Notes: generated from the letters alone by a model not told the origin. 64,000 nucleotides of DNA from Azadirachta indica (GCA_022749755.1 CM040445.1:8887182-8951181); one strand, 5' to 3'; numbered from the stretch's first letter, positions 22,207-35,870 are shown. A program made the numbers and translations.

Positions 22207-25200
22207 ATGGCGTCGGCATCTTCATCGAGTAGCAACGCCTATGATATCCCGTGGGTAGAGAAGTACCGCCCAACCAAGGTCTCAGATATCGTCGGTAACC
22301 CGGAAGCCGTCTCCAGGCTCCAAGTCATCGCTCGCGACGGCAACATGCCTAATCTAATCTTGGCCGTACATCTCTTTTCTTTTGCTTTTATTTTCAATTT
22401 ACTCTGAGTTTTAGTTCTTAAGCAATTTGATTAGTTCGTCAATTTACGGAAATTTTTTGGTGATGAATAGTTGCTACGTTGATTGAATTTCGAGTGGTTT
22501 TTTGGGTGAAGTTAAGGTACTTCTAATTATTAAAATTTAAATTATCAAACCCTAATTATGAGTTTAAATTAGGTGCAGTTCAGTATTTCATTGAGAAGTG
22601 AAGCATAAGCAAAATGAAAAAGGAATTAGTATTTATGCTGTGTTATGTAACATGTAAAGTCCAATTCTATGGTAGAATTCAATGTCTCTATTGCAAGCCT
22701 CTAGAACAGTGTAATAACGGCATTGTGAATTTGGAATTGCACCCTGTGACAGTGGAGAAAAAGGCCGCTAAAATTGAGAATCATGTAGAAAATTTTTATA
22801 TAGGCCGTTGTGCCTTTTAGGAAGGAAAGAAGTAAATCATGCTTTTTTTTTTTTTTTTTGATAATATATATTCTACGAACTGGACATGAAGAATACAAGG
22901 TTGTAGTTAACTGAGGTCAATAAACTGATATGGGTATTTAATTTAGTTGGGTTGATTCTATAATTTTCTTGATACCTAACCACTGAAAACATGGTTTTTT
23001 TTTTAATTCTGGTTAAATTTTTTTTTATTTTTTGGGTTACAATCCAGAAATTTGACAAACAGGGTACCTTTTCTTATTTTCAAAAGCTTCATATATATTG
23101 TTTCCTCTCTGCACATAATTCTTCAGGGTCCTCCAGGAACTGGTAAAACAACAAGTATTTTGGCTCTTGCACATGAACTGCTAGGGCCAAATTATAAGGA
23201 GGCTGTTTTGGAGCTCAATGCATCAGATGACAGGTTAGTGAACCTGGGGGAATTATCTTTTCTGGAATTTAAGAAGGTGTTTGGCATTGTTTGCTAATGA
23301 CCAATCTCCATTTTTCCAAAATGAGAATGACAAAGAGTGTTTTATAAGGTGTTTCGAGAAACATAAAAAATAAAAATAGTTTTTTTACTTTTTCCAAATA
23401 AAAGTTGAAAAACCAAGGTAGAACCATCAGCATCGTTTTTTAAATTCAAAGACAAACATCATTTTACATTTACCAATTCAAAAATACCATTTGAAAACCA
23501 ACACCAGACGTTTCCTAAGTTTCTTGTATCATTTATTGCCTGCCCCCATATTTTATTATTAATGTCATTTTCTTGTACAGGGGTATAGATGTTGTTAGGA
23601 ACAAAATTAAGATGTTTGCCCAGAAGAAAGTAACATTGCCTCCAGGCAAGCACAAAATAGTAATTCTTGATGAGGCTGATAGGTAAGTGCCAATGGATGA
23701 CCTCTTATAATGCTGATGATATTCTTTGAATTTTTTTCTTGGTTATAGCTTTTTGCTAGGTTTTGTTAATTTACCATTAAATATTTTGGTTGCAAAAGGT
23801 GAAGACTAGATGTTGGAAACGTGTTAAAATTCTACCCTCTAACTCCCTTTGGAATGGTCATTGGATTTTGAATTTTTCTTTATATTAGTTTAGCATACAA
23901 TTTATTGATTTGATCTGTTGTTCTTTTCTTTTCTTCTTTCATCTTGTGGCTGCATATTCTCCTAAAATTAGCATGACATCTGCTGCACAACAAGCATTGA
24001 GGCGAACAATGGAAATTTATTCAAACACAACTCGATTTGCTCTCGCATGCAACACATCTTCTAAAATTATTGAGCCAATTCAGAGTAGATGTGCCATTGT
24101 TCGATTTTCAAGATTATCTGAACAAGAGATACTCGGCCGCCTCATGATGGTTGTTCAAGAAGAAAAGGTACAGAGCTCTTCTATTTGTGATCTTGTATCT
24201 TTCTCTGTATGTTAGCTCAAGTGTCCCTCCTGGTTAAAAGCACAGTACTTCACCTATTTTTCTGATTTAGTTTGATTATTGTTGACCAAATTTTATGTTA
24301 TGCTTTTAACCAAATTGTTGGGATTGTGAATATTGATCCTTTTCAACTATTTTGCGTCCATTACAAACTCAGTGTGCAGTTAAGCATGGGATGACATGTA
24401 TTTGCCTTTTCAACCTTCAAGAGGCGTTTAATCATTTTCTTTCAAATTGTTATAATGGGTAAAAAGCCAACCTTATAGTTAGTGATATGATGGGGTACTT
24501 GACTCTTCATGATATGGTGACCAACTGATGAGCAAAATTACTCTCTTTTTCCATTTTTTAAGCAGCAGAAGATGAGGGATTGAATTCACAGCTTCATTTG
24601 AATTAATTATTGCATGTGATATAAATACCTTTGAGTTGGAGATTACATTTGTTTTGTTGCCAAAGCATTGGAATTTCAGAAAGCTTTGGGTTTCTGGTGA
24701 AACTTTTGTTACTGGGACCAAATGATGTGTAAACTTTAAAAGGTGCTTTTTGGCATGGTTTCTTCCTGTTCTACTGTATATTGGTACTGATAATTCCTAA
24801 TGGTTAGTAATCTGATTGTCCCATAGTTTCATCTAAAGCTTTTGACATTGAACATATAATTGATCTGTCTTTGTGAATTGAAGGTTCCATACGTGCCTGA
24901 AGGTCTTGAAGCAATTATTTTCACAGCTGACGGTGATATGAGGCAGGCATTGAATAACCTACAAGCTACATACAGTGGGTTTCGGTTTGTCAACCAAGAA
25001 AATGTTTTCAAAGTTAGCATTCAGAGATACCCTTGATTTGTTATGTTAAGTGTGTTACCTCAAGAATTTGATAATATGGTATTTGGTATACAGGTCTGTG
25101 ACCAGCCTCACCCTTTGCATGTGAAGAATATGATACGCAATGTGCTAGAGGGAAAATTTGATGATGCTTGCTCTGGTCTAAAGCAGCTCTATGATTTGGG

Positions 25201-25501
25201 TTATTCCCCAACTGATATAATCACCACCCTTTTCCGTATCACAAAAAATTATGATATGGCCGAGTATCTCAAATTGGAATTCATGAAGGTGCATACATCA
25301 TGTTGAGCCCAGTAATTTATTACTCTCCAAGCTTCCACTTTTTTAACAAATTCTTAATCATTCTTGTTTCCCATGAGCTTGCAGGAAGTTGGGTTTGCCC
25401 ATATGAGAGTCTGTGATGGAGTTGGTTCATATCTTCAGCTATGTGGTCTTCTTGCGAAGCTTTCTATAGCTCGTGAAACGGCTAAAGCAGCAGCCGCTTA
25501 A
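22207..25501 (+). CDS. RFC2: Replication factor C small subunit (clamp loader ATPase)
   Basis: It encodes a small subunit of replication factor C, the nuclear pentameric AAA+ ATPase that loads PCNA onto primer-template DNA. Seven exons join in frame with GT-AG introns: 22207-22365, 23127-23233, 23581-23682, 23972-24167, 24884-25012, 25094-25288, 25385-25501. Total 1005 nt, 334 aa, close to the Arabidopsis RFC2 length (about 333). Seen in sequence: WVEKYRP near residues 16-22 (RFC box II), Walker A GPPGTGKT at 54-61, Walker B LDEAD at 118-122, the SRC arginine-finger motif at 161-163, and a conserved C-terminal collar domain ending AAKAAAA-like. All splice phases agree and no stop or missing motif is seen, so it should be functional. 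ATG 22207 is the first in frame and matches the family N-terminus. The symbol follows the Arabidopsis orthologue; other species number it RFC4. Confidence 0.96.
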
Positions 25502-28129
25502 GTGGTTGTAACTGCAACTAGAACCTGCTATTGTCGGGCGTTTTCCAGGTTTAGAATGTAGGATCTTGGATGTAAACATCAGTATTTTCTTGATCTTTCT
25601 GCTGGGAGAAATCTGAACCGTTCTAAAGAATGAACTCTTTTGATATGTAATTACATTGCATAGTAAAGGTTAAGCAGCTGAGGGTTAGCCAACAACCAAT
25701 GCATTTTACTCCATACCCTAAAATAAAGGATCTTTTTGGAATAGCATTTGAGGTAGGATTTCTTAGATTTGATTTTTTACGGGTTTTTATAAGTGAAGCT
25801 ATTGACATTCAAAAGGTTTGACAATTGTTTAATTGTCAAAATTAATTTTGAAGAAATGGTGTAATTAATTTAAAAAATAAAATTTGGAGATTATATTATA
25901 AGAAAATATAAAAATTATTTAAGATAAAACAAGAGTATTTTAAATAATTTAACTTAAAAAATTTTTAAAATTTTTATTGTTAAAAACATAAAATTTAATT
26001 TTTATTTAGTAAAAGAAAAATAATTATTTTAATTCTCAAAAAAAATTTTCTAAAAATTCAAGGGTTAAGTTTATTTTACTCGCGTGATGTTTCCAGCACG
26101 ATTTCATACCCTCACTATTTTTCATCAAATTTTAATTGTTGACTTATTGAGTGGTAGATGGACAGGAGGGATTTCCCAATGCATACATGACAGACAAGCA
26201 AGTTGACTAGTCAAACACTGATGACATGTGGACGCCATAAGCCCATACGACAGAGAGTCCTTACAGGAGACACTAATCCCCATAAGCTAACAAATCACAT
26301 ATTGTCAAAATAAATGGAGTTTTAACATTAAAAATTATTTTTTTATTAATGAAAAGTTAAATCAAACGAGTATTAATAATTGTTAAATTTTGAATAATTT
26401 AACACAAAATAATTTATTTATTTAGTGATTATATTTAAAAAGTTAAAAAAAAAATATAATTACTAATTATTAGTTTATAATTAATTATCTTATTATTAAT
26501 TAATTTTATATTAAAAATAAAATATTATTTAGAATATAGTTTATATTAAAAAATGAAAACAACAAATACTATATTTTATTTTTGTTAATTGCTTCATTAA
26601 AACTCAATAACAAGGTAGAAATTATGTTGATCGTGAGAAGTCTCGATATTAATTAAACAATTAATGAATGTTAACATTATTTATTTATTTTGTTAATCAT
26701 ATTATGACACATTCTATAGTCAAAAGATATATATATATATATATACACACATATAAAGATAAGAAAACTCATAGTATTAATAAAAGATCTTGATTAAAAT
26801 CAATCAATAAAATAAAAAATATTTTATAACATATTATAAAAAATTTAAGAGATAACTAAATAATAAATAGAAAAGGTAAAAAAAAAAAATTAATATGCAT
26901 CTTATTTTTTGTGCGAGTTAATATGAATAAATATTGTAAATGATATACTTTAAAAATTGAAAATTAAGATTATATATATTCATATATACGTTAGAAATAA
27001 AACAACTTTAAAATTAAAAATGTGTTTATACTGAAAACAAAAACTATATTGGACTTCTATTTTAATACTAAAAAACCAAAAAAAAATGATTTTTAGATAG
27101 AATTTAGATAAATACAAACGAACGGAATTTTTTTAAAATTTTTTATTTTTTATTTTCAAAAAATAAAAAAACTATCGAAATACTAAATCAAACATGAAAA
27201 AAACCGGTTTAATTAAAAATGCAAATAATTATAAAAATTGAGTTTGTTGGGAATTGAACCCTCATCTTAGTCCAAACCAAATAAGTTGAAAATACAAAAG
27301 TAATAAAAAATTGGTTTAGTTGGAAACGTGAAGTAATTAGATAATTAAATAGTGAAAAATAATGAAAAAAATGATTAAGTTGAAAGTACAAAATAATTAA
27401 ATAAGTTGAGTCTGCCAGATATTGATACTATACTTTGGAGTCAAGAACCACAAAATTTACAAATACACTCCTTTTATTTCTTATTTATTTATTTTTTTCA
27501 ATTTCTAATATATGTTTATAATAATATACATGCTGAAATTTAAAGTTTAATATGTTATTATTTATAATTTTCAAATTAATCTAAAAGAAATAAATAACCG
27601 TGTTCATAAAAAAAAATTATATATTTAGTGCCAATAGATTTATTATTGGTAGTAATAATTTCAAAATGCATATATAAATAAAGTAATTGGCATAACTCAA
27701 GCTTATTTTTGTAGACTTAAATCAAATATTAATGCAGTCCTCTTGCCTGTTCTCACAATTGTTTCATCACTCACATATGAATCAATTGAGCAGGATTTCA
27801 AATAATTAACACCTTAAATATTCTATAAAAACTTCAAACACTATTTTTAACTGAAAAACACAAATATTATTATTTGATTATATGATTTGGTTAAAATTAT
27901 TCTACATAACACATCTTTTTTTTTTCCGCTAAGCTACAACGTAAAACACAACAAAAATATTTTGAGTATTTTTCTTTAGAAAAAAGTTACGTAATTGAAT
28001 GTACTATTTGTTAATACTAAATTAAAAATTAAAAAAATAACATATACCATCTCACATTTGAAAAAATATATGGATATCCTCTCAAGTTTTAATTTTAACA
28101 TTTTACCCTTAATAAATTGTGTATAATAT
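25502..28129. other. RFC 3' UTR followed by AT-rich intergenic DNA
   Basis: The first 200-300 bases hold the RFC 3' UTR; AATAAA-like signals occur near 25720 (AAAATAAAGG). From 25830 to 28129 the sequence is extremely AT-rich with no gene. A (TA)n run followed by ACACACATAT lies at about 26727-26757. The 60-codon minus frame at 27209-27391 is a chance opening made of weak repeats of TTGAGTTGAAAGTAC type. Confidence 0.5.
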
Positions 28130-28137
28130 TATAATAG

Positions 28138-28646
28138 TAGAGATGATAATGTGCCAGGTTTGCGGCAGGGATTAACATTCTCAAACCCACCCTGTTTGAG
28201 ACAAGTTTGTCACTAAACTCGTCCCTTCATTTTGAATAAAACAAAGTCAGGACCAACCCATCCTCACTTTTAACGCACTTAACCCGATCCTATTTGACTA
28301 AGTTATAGTACCTATTTGACTAAATTATAATATCTAACGCAAATTATGTGGCCTTGCTACAATATTAGGTTAAGTTTTTTGGGCCAACTATATTGTTGAT
28401 ACAATACCCTAGTTACAATATTAGATTAAGATTTTTGGATAGCTATAGTACCCTTACTACAAAAATGTTTGGGTTAAATGAGACAGAGCAAGATATAAAA
28501 TATAATCCTCGAACCCACCTTGTTAAATTTTTTAGCCCTAAATCCATCCTAATTTTCAAATAAATTAGGTTTTTAAGCTCCAAACTCGTCCCCAATGAAA
28601 TCGGGCAGGGCAGAGACCCACGGTTTGAAGATTTTTGCTATCCTTA
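28138..28646. mobile_element. hAT-type MITE, 509 bp, perfect 8-bp TSD
   Basis: The left end is TAGAGATGATAATGTGCC; the right end read inward is TAAGGATAGCAAAAATC. The 8-bp flanking repeat TATAATAG is perfect (28130-28137 and 28647-28654). GC-richer subterminal ACCCACCCTG / GGGCAGGGCAGAG segments fit hAT. Non-coding. Confidence 0.87.
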
Positions 28647-29190
28647 TATAATAGGGATTAAATTGTTATAATTAAAAAAATTGTATCTTAATTTATTATT
28701 TTGCTAAAGTTTAGGGATGAAAAAAATCATAATAATATAATATGGCCTAACCTGACCCCATTTGATTAAGTTACAGTATCTAACTCAAATTACATTACCT
28801 TACTATAATATTAGATTAAATTTTTTGGGTCAACTATAGTGTTGATACAATACCCTTGTTACAATATTATATTAAATTTCTGAACAGTTATAGTACCCTT
28901 CCTACAGGAATATTTGGGTTAAATAGGAAAGAATAAGATGGAAAATATATTTTTGAATCTACCTCATTAAATTTTTAAGCCCCAAACCCACCCCAATTTT
29001 CAAACAAATTAGGTTTTTGAATTCTAAACTCATCCTAAATAGAACAAACATGGTGGGGACTAATGAGTTTGGAAATTTTTGCCATTCCAATATAATAAAG
29101 ATTAAATTATTGTAACCGAAAAAATTGTATCTTAATTTATTATTTTACTAAAGTTTAGAAATAAAAAATTATAATAATATAATATATTAA
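28279..29190 (+). repeat. Tandem segmental duplication, about 450 bp x 2
   Basis: Unit A (about 28279-28745) covers the right part of the hAT MITE plus about 95 bp of its flank. Unit B (about 28746-29190) repeats the same order, including the flank TATAATA...GATTAAATT and ATTGTATCTTAATTTATT. Units are diverged by many substitutions and small indels; unit A has an extra 21-bp TATTTGACTAA duplication. Because the flank is included, this is a segmental duplication after MITE insertion, not a second insertion. Confidence 0.85.
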
Positions 29191-29515
29191 CTCAAGAGAA
29201 TCAAAATTAAGGAGGTGTTTATTTATTTCTTAAATATACCTGAGATATTTATCACTTTTCAAATTTCGTGAAATATTTATTTTTTTCCTAGATTTTAGAA
29301 AAGTATATGTAAATTTTTTAAAAAATTTATCAAAAGTCTGAGAGTTGAGACCTTGCATCTTGCTTTTAAAACCTTTTGTACACGACTCTAATAGTCAAAA
29401 GTTGACCAAGTGGTAGTTTTACGGTAGTTTGTTTGTTTGTCAGCTGGGCACAACAGTCTATAACTGCAACACAATTAGCATTCTAAGGTTGTAGTTGGGT
29501 TATTAGGTGATATAT

Positions 29516-29548
<33 letters not shown>

Positions 29549-30957
29549 GAACACAAAACTTGTGTTCAAGTATATATGCGAGTCATATTCAAAAAAATAA
29601 AAAAAGAAAGTATATATGTGAGTCTTTTGTGAACTTTCATTAATTAAATGCCTCTATGATTATGGTATATATATATATATATATATATGATAATTATTAA
29701 ATATTTATGAGCGTCTTGTCTCAAAAATTACTTATAAAATATCAAATTTTCATCTTTTATTATTACAGGAATTTGAAATAATCATAAAAAATTAAGCGTA
29801 TTTTAAACCATTCAAATTATTGATTTAATATTATCTCTAATTATCCGTAAAATATTAAAATTTTATCTTTTACCCAACTATTACTTGAATTTAAGATATT
29901 TGTAACACATAAAAAGCTGATCTCAGAGTACATGAATTGCTTATAAACATATCTATCTCAAAAAGAAAAAAAAAAAGAGTTACTTTGTATGTATAAAAAT
30001 AAACCAAAATAAAAATGAATTAGGGCCAGCATAGCATTGCGTGTGTCGTGTGCTGCAAGAGGAGAAGAAGATATAGCCAGATGGCAAAAGCAAAGAGAGT
30101 AGCTTGTAAGCATTAAGCATTAAGCAAGCAAGCAAATATATTCAGCAGCCAACAACTAAAATCTAAAAACTGCCAACTCATACAAATTGACTCGCTAACC
30201 CACCACTGCCGCCGCCTCTACCTCCGCCTGCCTCTACTTCTGCTTCTACGCGTAAACTCTATCTCTCTCTCTCTCTCTGTCCGAATCAAACCGACTCACT
30301 CACATTTTCTTCGTTTTCTCAACACATCATTCAAATGACCACTCTACCCTTCAACATAGCCATCTTATTAAATAACCTTCATTTTCCTTTTTTAAATTAT
30401 AATTATCTTTGATTGATACCCATTAATACTATCATCATCACGTTCACTATCAATCCTCTAATCTCCTACTGTAAAACAATAATAATAAAAATGGGTAGAT
30501 ATGTAATTTCATACGGTTTATGCTTTTTTTTAAAATCCTTGGTGACTTTATCATCTCTCTCCACCGCCTTCCACCTGTAAACAAATATTATTATTGATAT
30601 TTGATAGAGAAACAACCGGGAAGCAAAGAGAAGGCAAATCTTGTTAATTAATTATAAAATAAAAATTACAGATAATTAATTAAAAATACCAAAATCATTG
30701 GTAATAATACTTACTATTATTTTTGTAATAAAAAATAAAAACTTTCAACGGTTAAATCCAGTACTCACACAAAAACAAGAATACGGAGAAGCAGCAGAAG
30801 TCAGAAGAAGGTGAAGTTTCACCATAAGAATTCTCCCTTACAAGACAAGACAAGACGAGAGCAGACCTTTGGTTTGATCTTCACTCTTTATAACCTGAAA
30901 CTACAACTGTTGTAGTGAATTCGAGATACCCAGAAACAAAAAAGGAGTAGAGAGGAT
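29191..30957. other. Intergenic DNA and rhomboid gene promoter/5' UTR
   Basis: It contains a (GA)n run at 29522-29548, a (TA)n run near 29667-29687 and a (TC)n run near 30256-30278. From about 30040 the composition becomes less AT-rich (GCCGCCGCCTCTACC at 30209 onward), consistent with promoter and leader of the downstream gene. A purine-rich leader (GAAGCAGCAGAAG) precedes the ATG at 30958. No other ORF supported. Confidence 0.45.
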
Positions 30958-33900
30958 ATGGCAAGCGGTGATCTGGAGCGGGGAAAGAATAGAAGCAGTA
31001 GCAACAACAATAACAACAACTACAGTTCTGCTTCGTATTATTTGAAACAAGTGATCAGAATCAATGGACTTCTTGGTTGATCCCTATGTTTGTTGTAGCT
31101 AATGTTGCTGTTTTCATCGTGACTATGTATATCAATAACTGTCCCAAGAACTGGAAAGGTGACTGTGTTGCAAGGTTTCTGGGCAGGCTTTCGTTTCAGC
31201 CTCTTAAACAGAATCCTCTCTTTGGTCCTTCTTCTTCTACGTGAGTTTCATCTTCTGTCTATTTGTGTTTTGCTTTCGTAATTATCAGCTTGACTTGACT
31301 CTCTAATTTTTGCTGTGATTTAGCTTTTTGGTTCTCGATGACCAGTTTGGGATTCTGACTATACCTCCTCTTAAGTAGTCTGCTTCTGGATTTTGGGCAT
31401 TTTTGTTTTTCCTTATCCATCCGGAACTTGAATTTGATGGATTTCTTATAGTTCTATGGTTTATGCCCTTGCGGCCCTTGCTATCCGTTGGTGGTTTATG
31501 TTTGCTCTGTGGGTCCTTTGATCTGATTGTGAGAGTTGAAATCTGACTGAAACTCTCTTGTAATTTGGTTGAAATTGTTTTATTTCATATGGTTTATTGT
31601 ATCATGTCACATGTTTTACCTTTCCCAAATTCAGCATCCATTTTTATAGATTTATGTTTTGCAGTGCTAATTGGCACTACATAAGTATTGAATTAAGAAA
31701 TATGGGTATTTATCTATCTGTTTGGTTTTTTGTTTTGAATGTGTTTGTCAAATATATTTAGCTTTAAGGGTATTATTAGATTGGCATACAATTATGCGCT
31801 ACTTAAATAGCACTTGGGGTACTTTGTGGGTCACACTAGACATTTTAATGGATTTTGTTATAATGCTAAAGAAAGGGCGCTAAAGTGCATCAGTACAATG
31901 GAACGTAAACATTTTCTCTTTAACATCCCAAACAGACCCTTAATTAGTTCAACTTGTTGATCAGGATTATCAGTCTTGAATTTCTTTGTTGGCAGTCTGA
32001 AGTTTCAAGGCTTGATTTGTTGTTTGAATAGAAAATTGTGGAGTAGATGGGATATATTTTTTCTTGTTTATCGTTATGGCCAGTGCATTCAGTTAACTGA
32101 GTACATTCCAGATGAAACCGTAAAAAGTTCCCTAATTTTGCATAATCACGAGATTGATTCTTCTCCGTTATAATTTGTGAGCCAAAGGCTTAATTTTTGT
32201 TCAAAAAATTTGAATTGGTAGAAAGGTATTGGTTGGAAGTTATAAATGAACTTATGCGTGCATAATAACCTCTACCCTAGGGAAGTAATGTCACTGTTGG
32301 GTTTACTAGGGATTTGATAAATAGGTCAAAATAGGTCACTAGAACTTATGAGATCAAATTAGGTCTTACCTATTACTGGTGAAAGAAATCTGGATCTGGT
32401 GCAATTTGTGAAATATGTATTGATTTGCACTATGATTAGGCCTTTCTACTATTACAATTTCTTTTTAATTATTGTAAAAATATATTTGGAGCTTTATAAA
32501 AATAAAGTATCTGGGAACTTTTTTGTTTTCTCACTTTAGTTGTCTTATGGAATTGATGATCAACCACTAAATGCTATCAGGGCATAATGCAACTTTGACA
32601 TGTGCAGAATGCTTTCTATCTATTGTGGTTCTATTTCATTATTATACATTTTTACCATTAAGGATTCAGTTCTCTAGCCATGACGTTATATATGTTCTTT
32701 TCTGTTCCTTTCCTTCCTTTTTCTGTTTACTAACTACAAATATTATGTAAGTTTTGAAATGGCAAAACCGTAGAATTTATTATTGTCAGTAATGGTGGAC
32801 AACCATGCTGCTCCTTTTCACCAGTGGGAGGTGGAGTGGCAAAAGAACCGGAATAGAGTTCTTTCAATTTTTCCAGCAGAAATTTTGCTTGTCTATTCGA
32901 ATTGAGTGGCCTGAAATTGAAAATTTATTTTCAGGAAATTCCTCGACTATCATTTGTGAGTCTGGTTATCTTTATTTATACTCTCTTCTGCTTGTGCAGA
33001 TTGGAAAAATTGGGAGCCCTGGAGTGGTCCAAGGTAGTGCATGGACATCAGGGATGGAGACTGATCGCCTGTATCTGGTTGCATGCAGGTGTTATTCATT
33101 TGCTTGCAAATATGTTGAGCTTGGTCTTCATTGGGATTCGCCTTGAACAGCAATTTGGATTTGGTATGTTACGTTCTTTCTTGTCATGAAATTTGAACTT
33201 CAGCTACATTATCAACATAAATGATATCAAGGACAAGAGGTTGACATTTCGGAGCACTAATTCCCTCAAGAAATCTGGCTTTTTTATTTTTTTAGCACTG
33301 AGATCTAAATTCTGAACTCTGAAGGGGCATTTAAATTGCACGGAAAAGGCTAATGTGATTCTGTATGCCTTTGTTGTTGCATTTACCATTGCTTATCTTG
33401 GGTGATTATCAAGATATTAAACATTAAGCTATGACATTACTCTTGGATCTATGATCTTATCAATGACCACTTTTTTTGCTTTCAAACACTAAAGAATCAG
33501 TATATTTAATATTGGGCTGAAAATTATGCCTGTACCTCCTAAGTCATTGCTTGATAAATGCTTTCGCAATGTACCTGAGTTGTACATTTTTTTTGGAATA
33601 TTACAGTGAGAGTTGGTCTCGTCTACTTATTGTCGGGATTTGGTGGGAGCATATTGTCTGCTCTTTTCATCCAACGCAGTATCTCCGTTGGTGCTTCTGG
33701 TGCTTTATTTGGACTTCTTGGAGCAATGCTATCTGAGCTTCTTACTAACTGGTCAATTTATAGTAACAAGGTGTGCTACTCTATCACTTTTCTAATTTGT
33801 TGAAACCCACTTTTTTTAATGTTCTTGTCCGGAACATAGTTTTTGTTATGAGAAAACAACAACCAGAAAGCTCTTTTATAAATACTTCTATTTTTATTTA

Positions 33901-34812
33901 TTGTTTTCCCATTTTTCTTATTCATTTGTCAAACACTGCACTCAAATTATGGAGTCAAAAGCTCCTTGTTTCAGAAAGTTAGACACCCTAGGATTTAGGC
34001 ACTTACTAGATATTTGAGGGAAAAAAAAAAGATTACAATCTAAAATCCCTTTTCTTGTTTTTATTCTCTTGCAGGCTGCAGCTTTATTGACTCTTGTGGT
34101 GATTATCGCCATCAACTTAGCTGTGGGAATTCTTCCCCATGTGGACAATTTTGCACATATCGGAGGTTTCTTAGCCGGATTTCTCCTGGGGTTTGTTTTG
34201 CTTCTTCGTCCCCAATTTGGGTGGGCAGAGCGCCACCAACTGCCAGCTCATGCTCGTGTGAAATCCAGGCATAAGGCTTACCAATATGTGCTGTGGTTTG
34301 TGGCCCTGGTTTTACTTATTGCTGGGTAAGTCCAACACATTCCAAATTCCAATTTATATTTTATACCATCCTTTTATTGGTAACATTTGAAGCGTCTTCC
34401 ATCTATTATCCACACTTATCCGCACTGTAATATGACTTTGAGCATCAGAAAAACATGTAGATCCTCTTAAAAGAATCAAAATTTCCATTTTCCGGAAAGT
34501 ACTTTGGAGCATAAAAGTCACTCGGTGTAAGATTTCAGTTTCTTAAAATATCAGTTGCCAAGTAAATCCATTACACTTCACCCACCTTCTTCGTCAAGCA
34601 AGCTCTCACAGAACAGTTTCAAAATTATTTGCTAAGCATCTTCCGATCAAGCACTCTTTAGTTTTCGGATCAGTACTAATTATGGTCGTAAACAATGCAG
34701 ATTCACAGTGGGATTGGTGATGCTATTTAGAGGAGAGAATGGGAATGACCACTGCAGCTGGTGCCATTACCTTAGCTGTGTACCAACCTCAAAATGGAAC
34801 TGTGGGAACTGA
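30958..34812 (+). CDS. RBL2: Rhomboid-like intramembrane serine protease with a frameshift in exon 1
   Basis: Rhomboid proteases cleave transmembrane substrates within the membrane; plant RBL1/RBL2 are Golgi-located. Five exons: 30958-31240, 33000-33163, 33607-33770, 34075-34325, 34701-34812. Seen: first membrane segment [22 protein letters not shown] and [15 protein letters not shown] (loop and helix 2), nucleophile motif GASGALFG (Ser about 180), catalytic His in NFAHIGGF (about 232), more hydrophobic helices, and a Cys-rich end (CSWCHYLSC). Problem: from ATG 30958 the frame reaches TGA at 31078-31080. The conserved frame starts beside the T-run at 31041-31043 and is one base out, so one missing base there would restore a 324-aa protein. 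All other exons, splice sites and active residues are intact. That favours a recent allele or an assembly error over an old pseudogene. A downstream in-frame ATG (about 31085) would lose part of helix 1. The symbol is tentative (RBL1/RBL2 group). Confidence 0.88.
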
Positions 34813-35870
34813 CATAAATGATTTTATTACTTGTATACTTCTTTTCTTTTTGTCTTTCAAGTCTTTAACCTTGCTTTCTGGTTCTTCAATTGTATTCATT
34901 TATTTGTTACTTGGGATGATGCTCTCACACCTGTATACATGCATAGATCTGGACATTGAATGAGAATTTTATTATATACAGGATATAATTTCCCCCCACT
35001 GTTTTCTGTATACTTCATTTTCAACCATCCTGACGAGAAGCTAATTATCTAAATTAGGTTAATCCAGCAGAAGAAAGTGTAGTGTTAAGCCTTTGATTGA
35101 CCATCCTAAACAGTAGTTAATTTACTGTAAAACCCCCCTATTACATTTATAAAACACAATACTCAGTGCTAACTTTACAAGGCATTGTGGTGTAACGTCA
35201 TTAATTGTGTAATGACTGATTTTTTTTTTTAATTAATACACGAACTCTTCACATTCATTTCCATATTTGCCCTTTTTAACTGTTTAAGTTGTATGTTTTC
35301 ATTAATAATTTTATATGCATTTTAATTTCGGAGTAAAAGAAATAAAAACTCTTAGAATTGTTATAGAAAATATGAATTCAAAAGTAACGATAATTTTACT
35401 GTAAAATCTAATTTGCAGTGACAGAATGGTAGGTAAGAAGTAAAGCCTTCAATGTAAGGATAATTTTGTTGTGATATTTAGTTTAGAGATATATATATAT
35501 ATATATTTATATGAAAATGTTATAGTGCTTTTAGTAATGTTTTTAAAATAGTGTTTTCAAAAACTATTAAAATGACATTTTTTACAAAGATGTGTTTGGT
35601 AGAGTTTGTTAAAAGTAATTGTTTTAAAATGAAAAGTAATTGGAATGTATTTAGTATTATTTTTTAAAAAAATGAGTAATTAAAAAAATTATAATTAATT
35701 TTGAAAATTCATTCTAAAAAACATGAAAAACAACAAATTTATAGCCAAAAAGATTTTTTTTTTTTCCGAAAATAAGTTTTACAGAACAGGCAACTATATA
35801 TATTTGCTGCCATTTTTTTTTGGAGTTTTAAAAGTGAAAAAAATGTTCTTCGAAATATATCCAAATAATC
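34813..35870. other. Rhomboid gene 3' UTR and AT-rich intergenic DNA
   Basis: The first 200-300 bases should be the 3' UTR. Beyond that is low-complexity DNA with (TA)n at about 35489-35507 and A/T homopolymers. The frame at 34739-34963 is an out-of-frame shadow of the last exon. No other gene seen. Confidence 0.5.

Noticed and set aside
31064..31100. ATG at 31064 as an alternative rhomboid start
   Set aside because: It is in a different frame and hits a stop within about 13 codons; it cannot rescue the conserved frame.
32805..33189. 113-codon and 95-codon frames as separate genes
   Set aside because: They are the second rhomboid exon read through into introns, plus an out-of-frame shadow.
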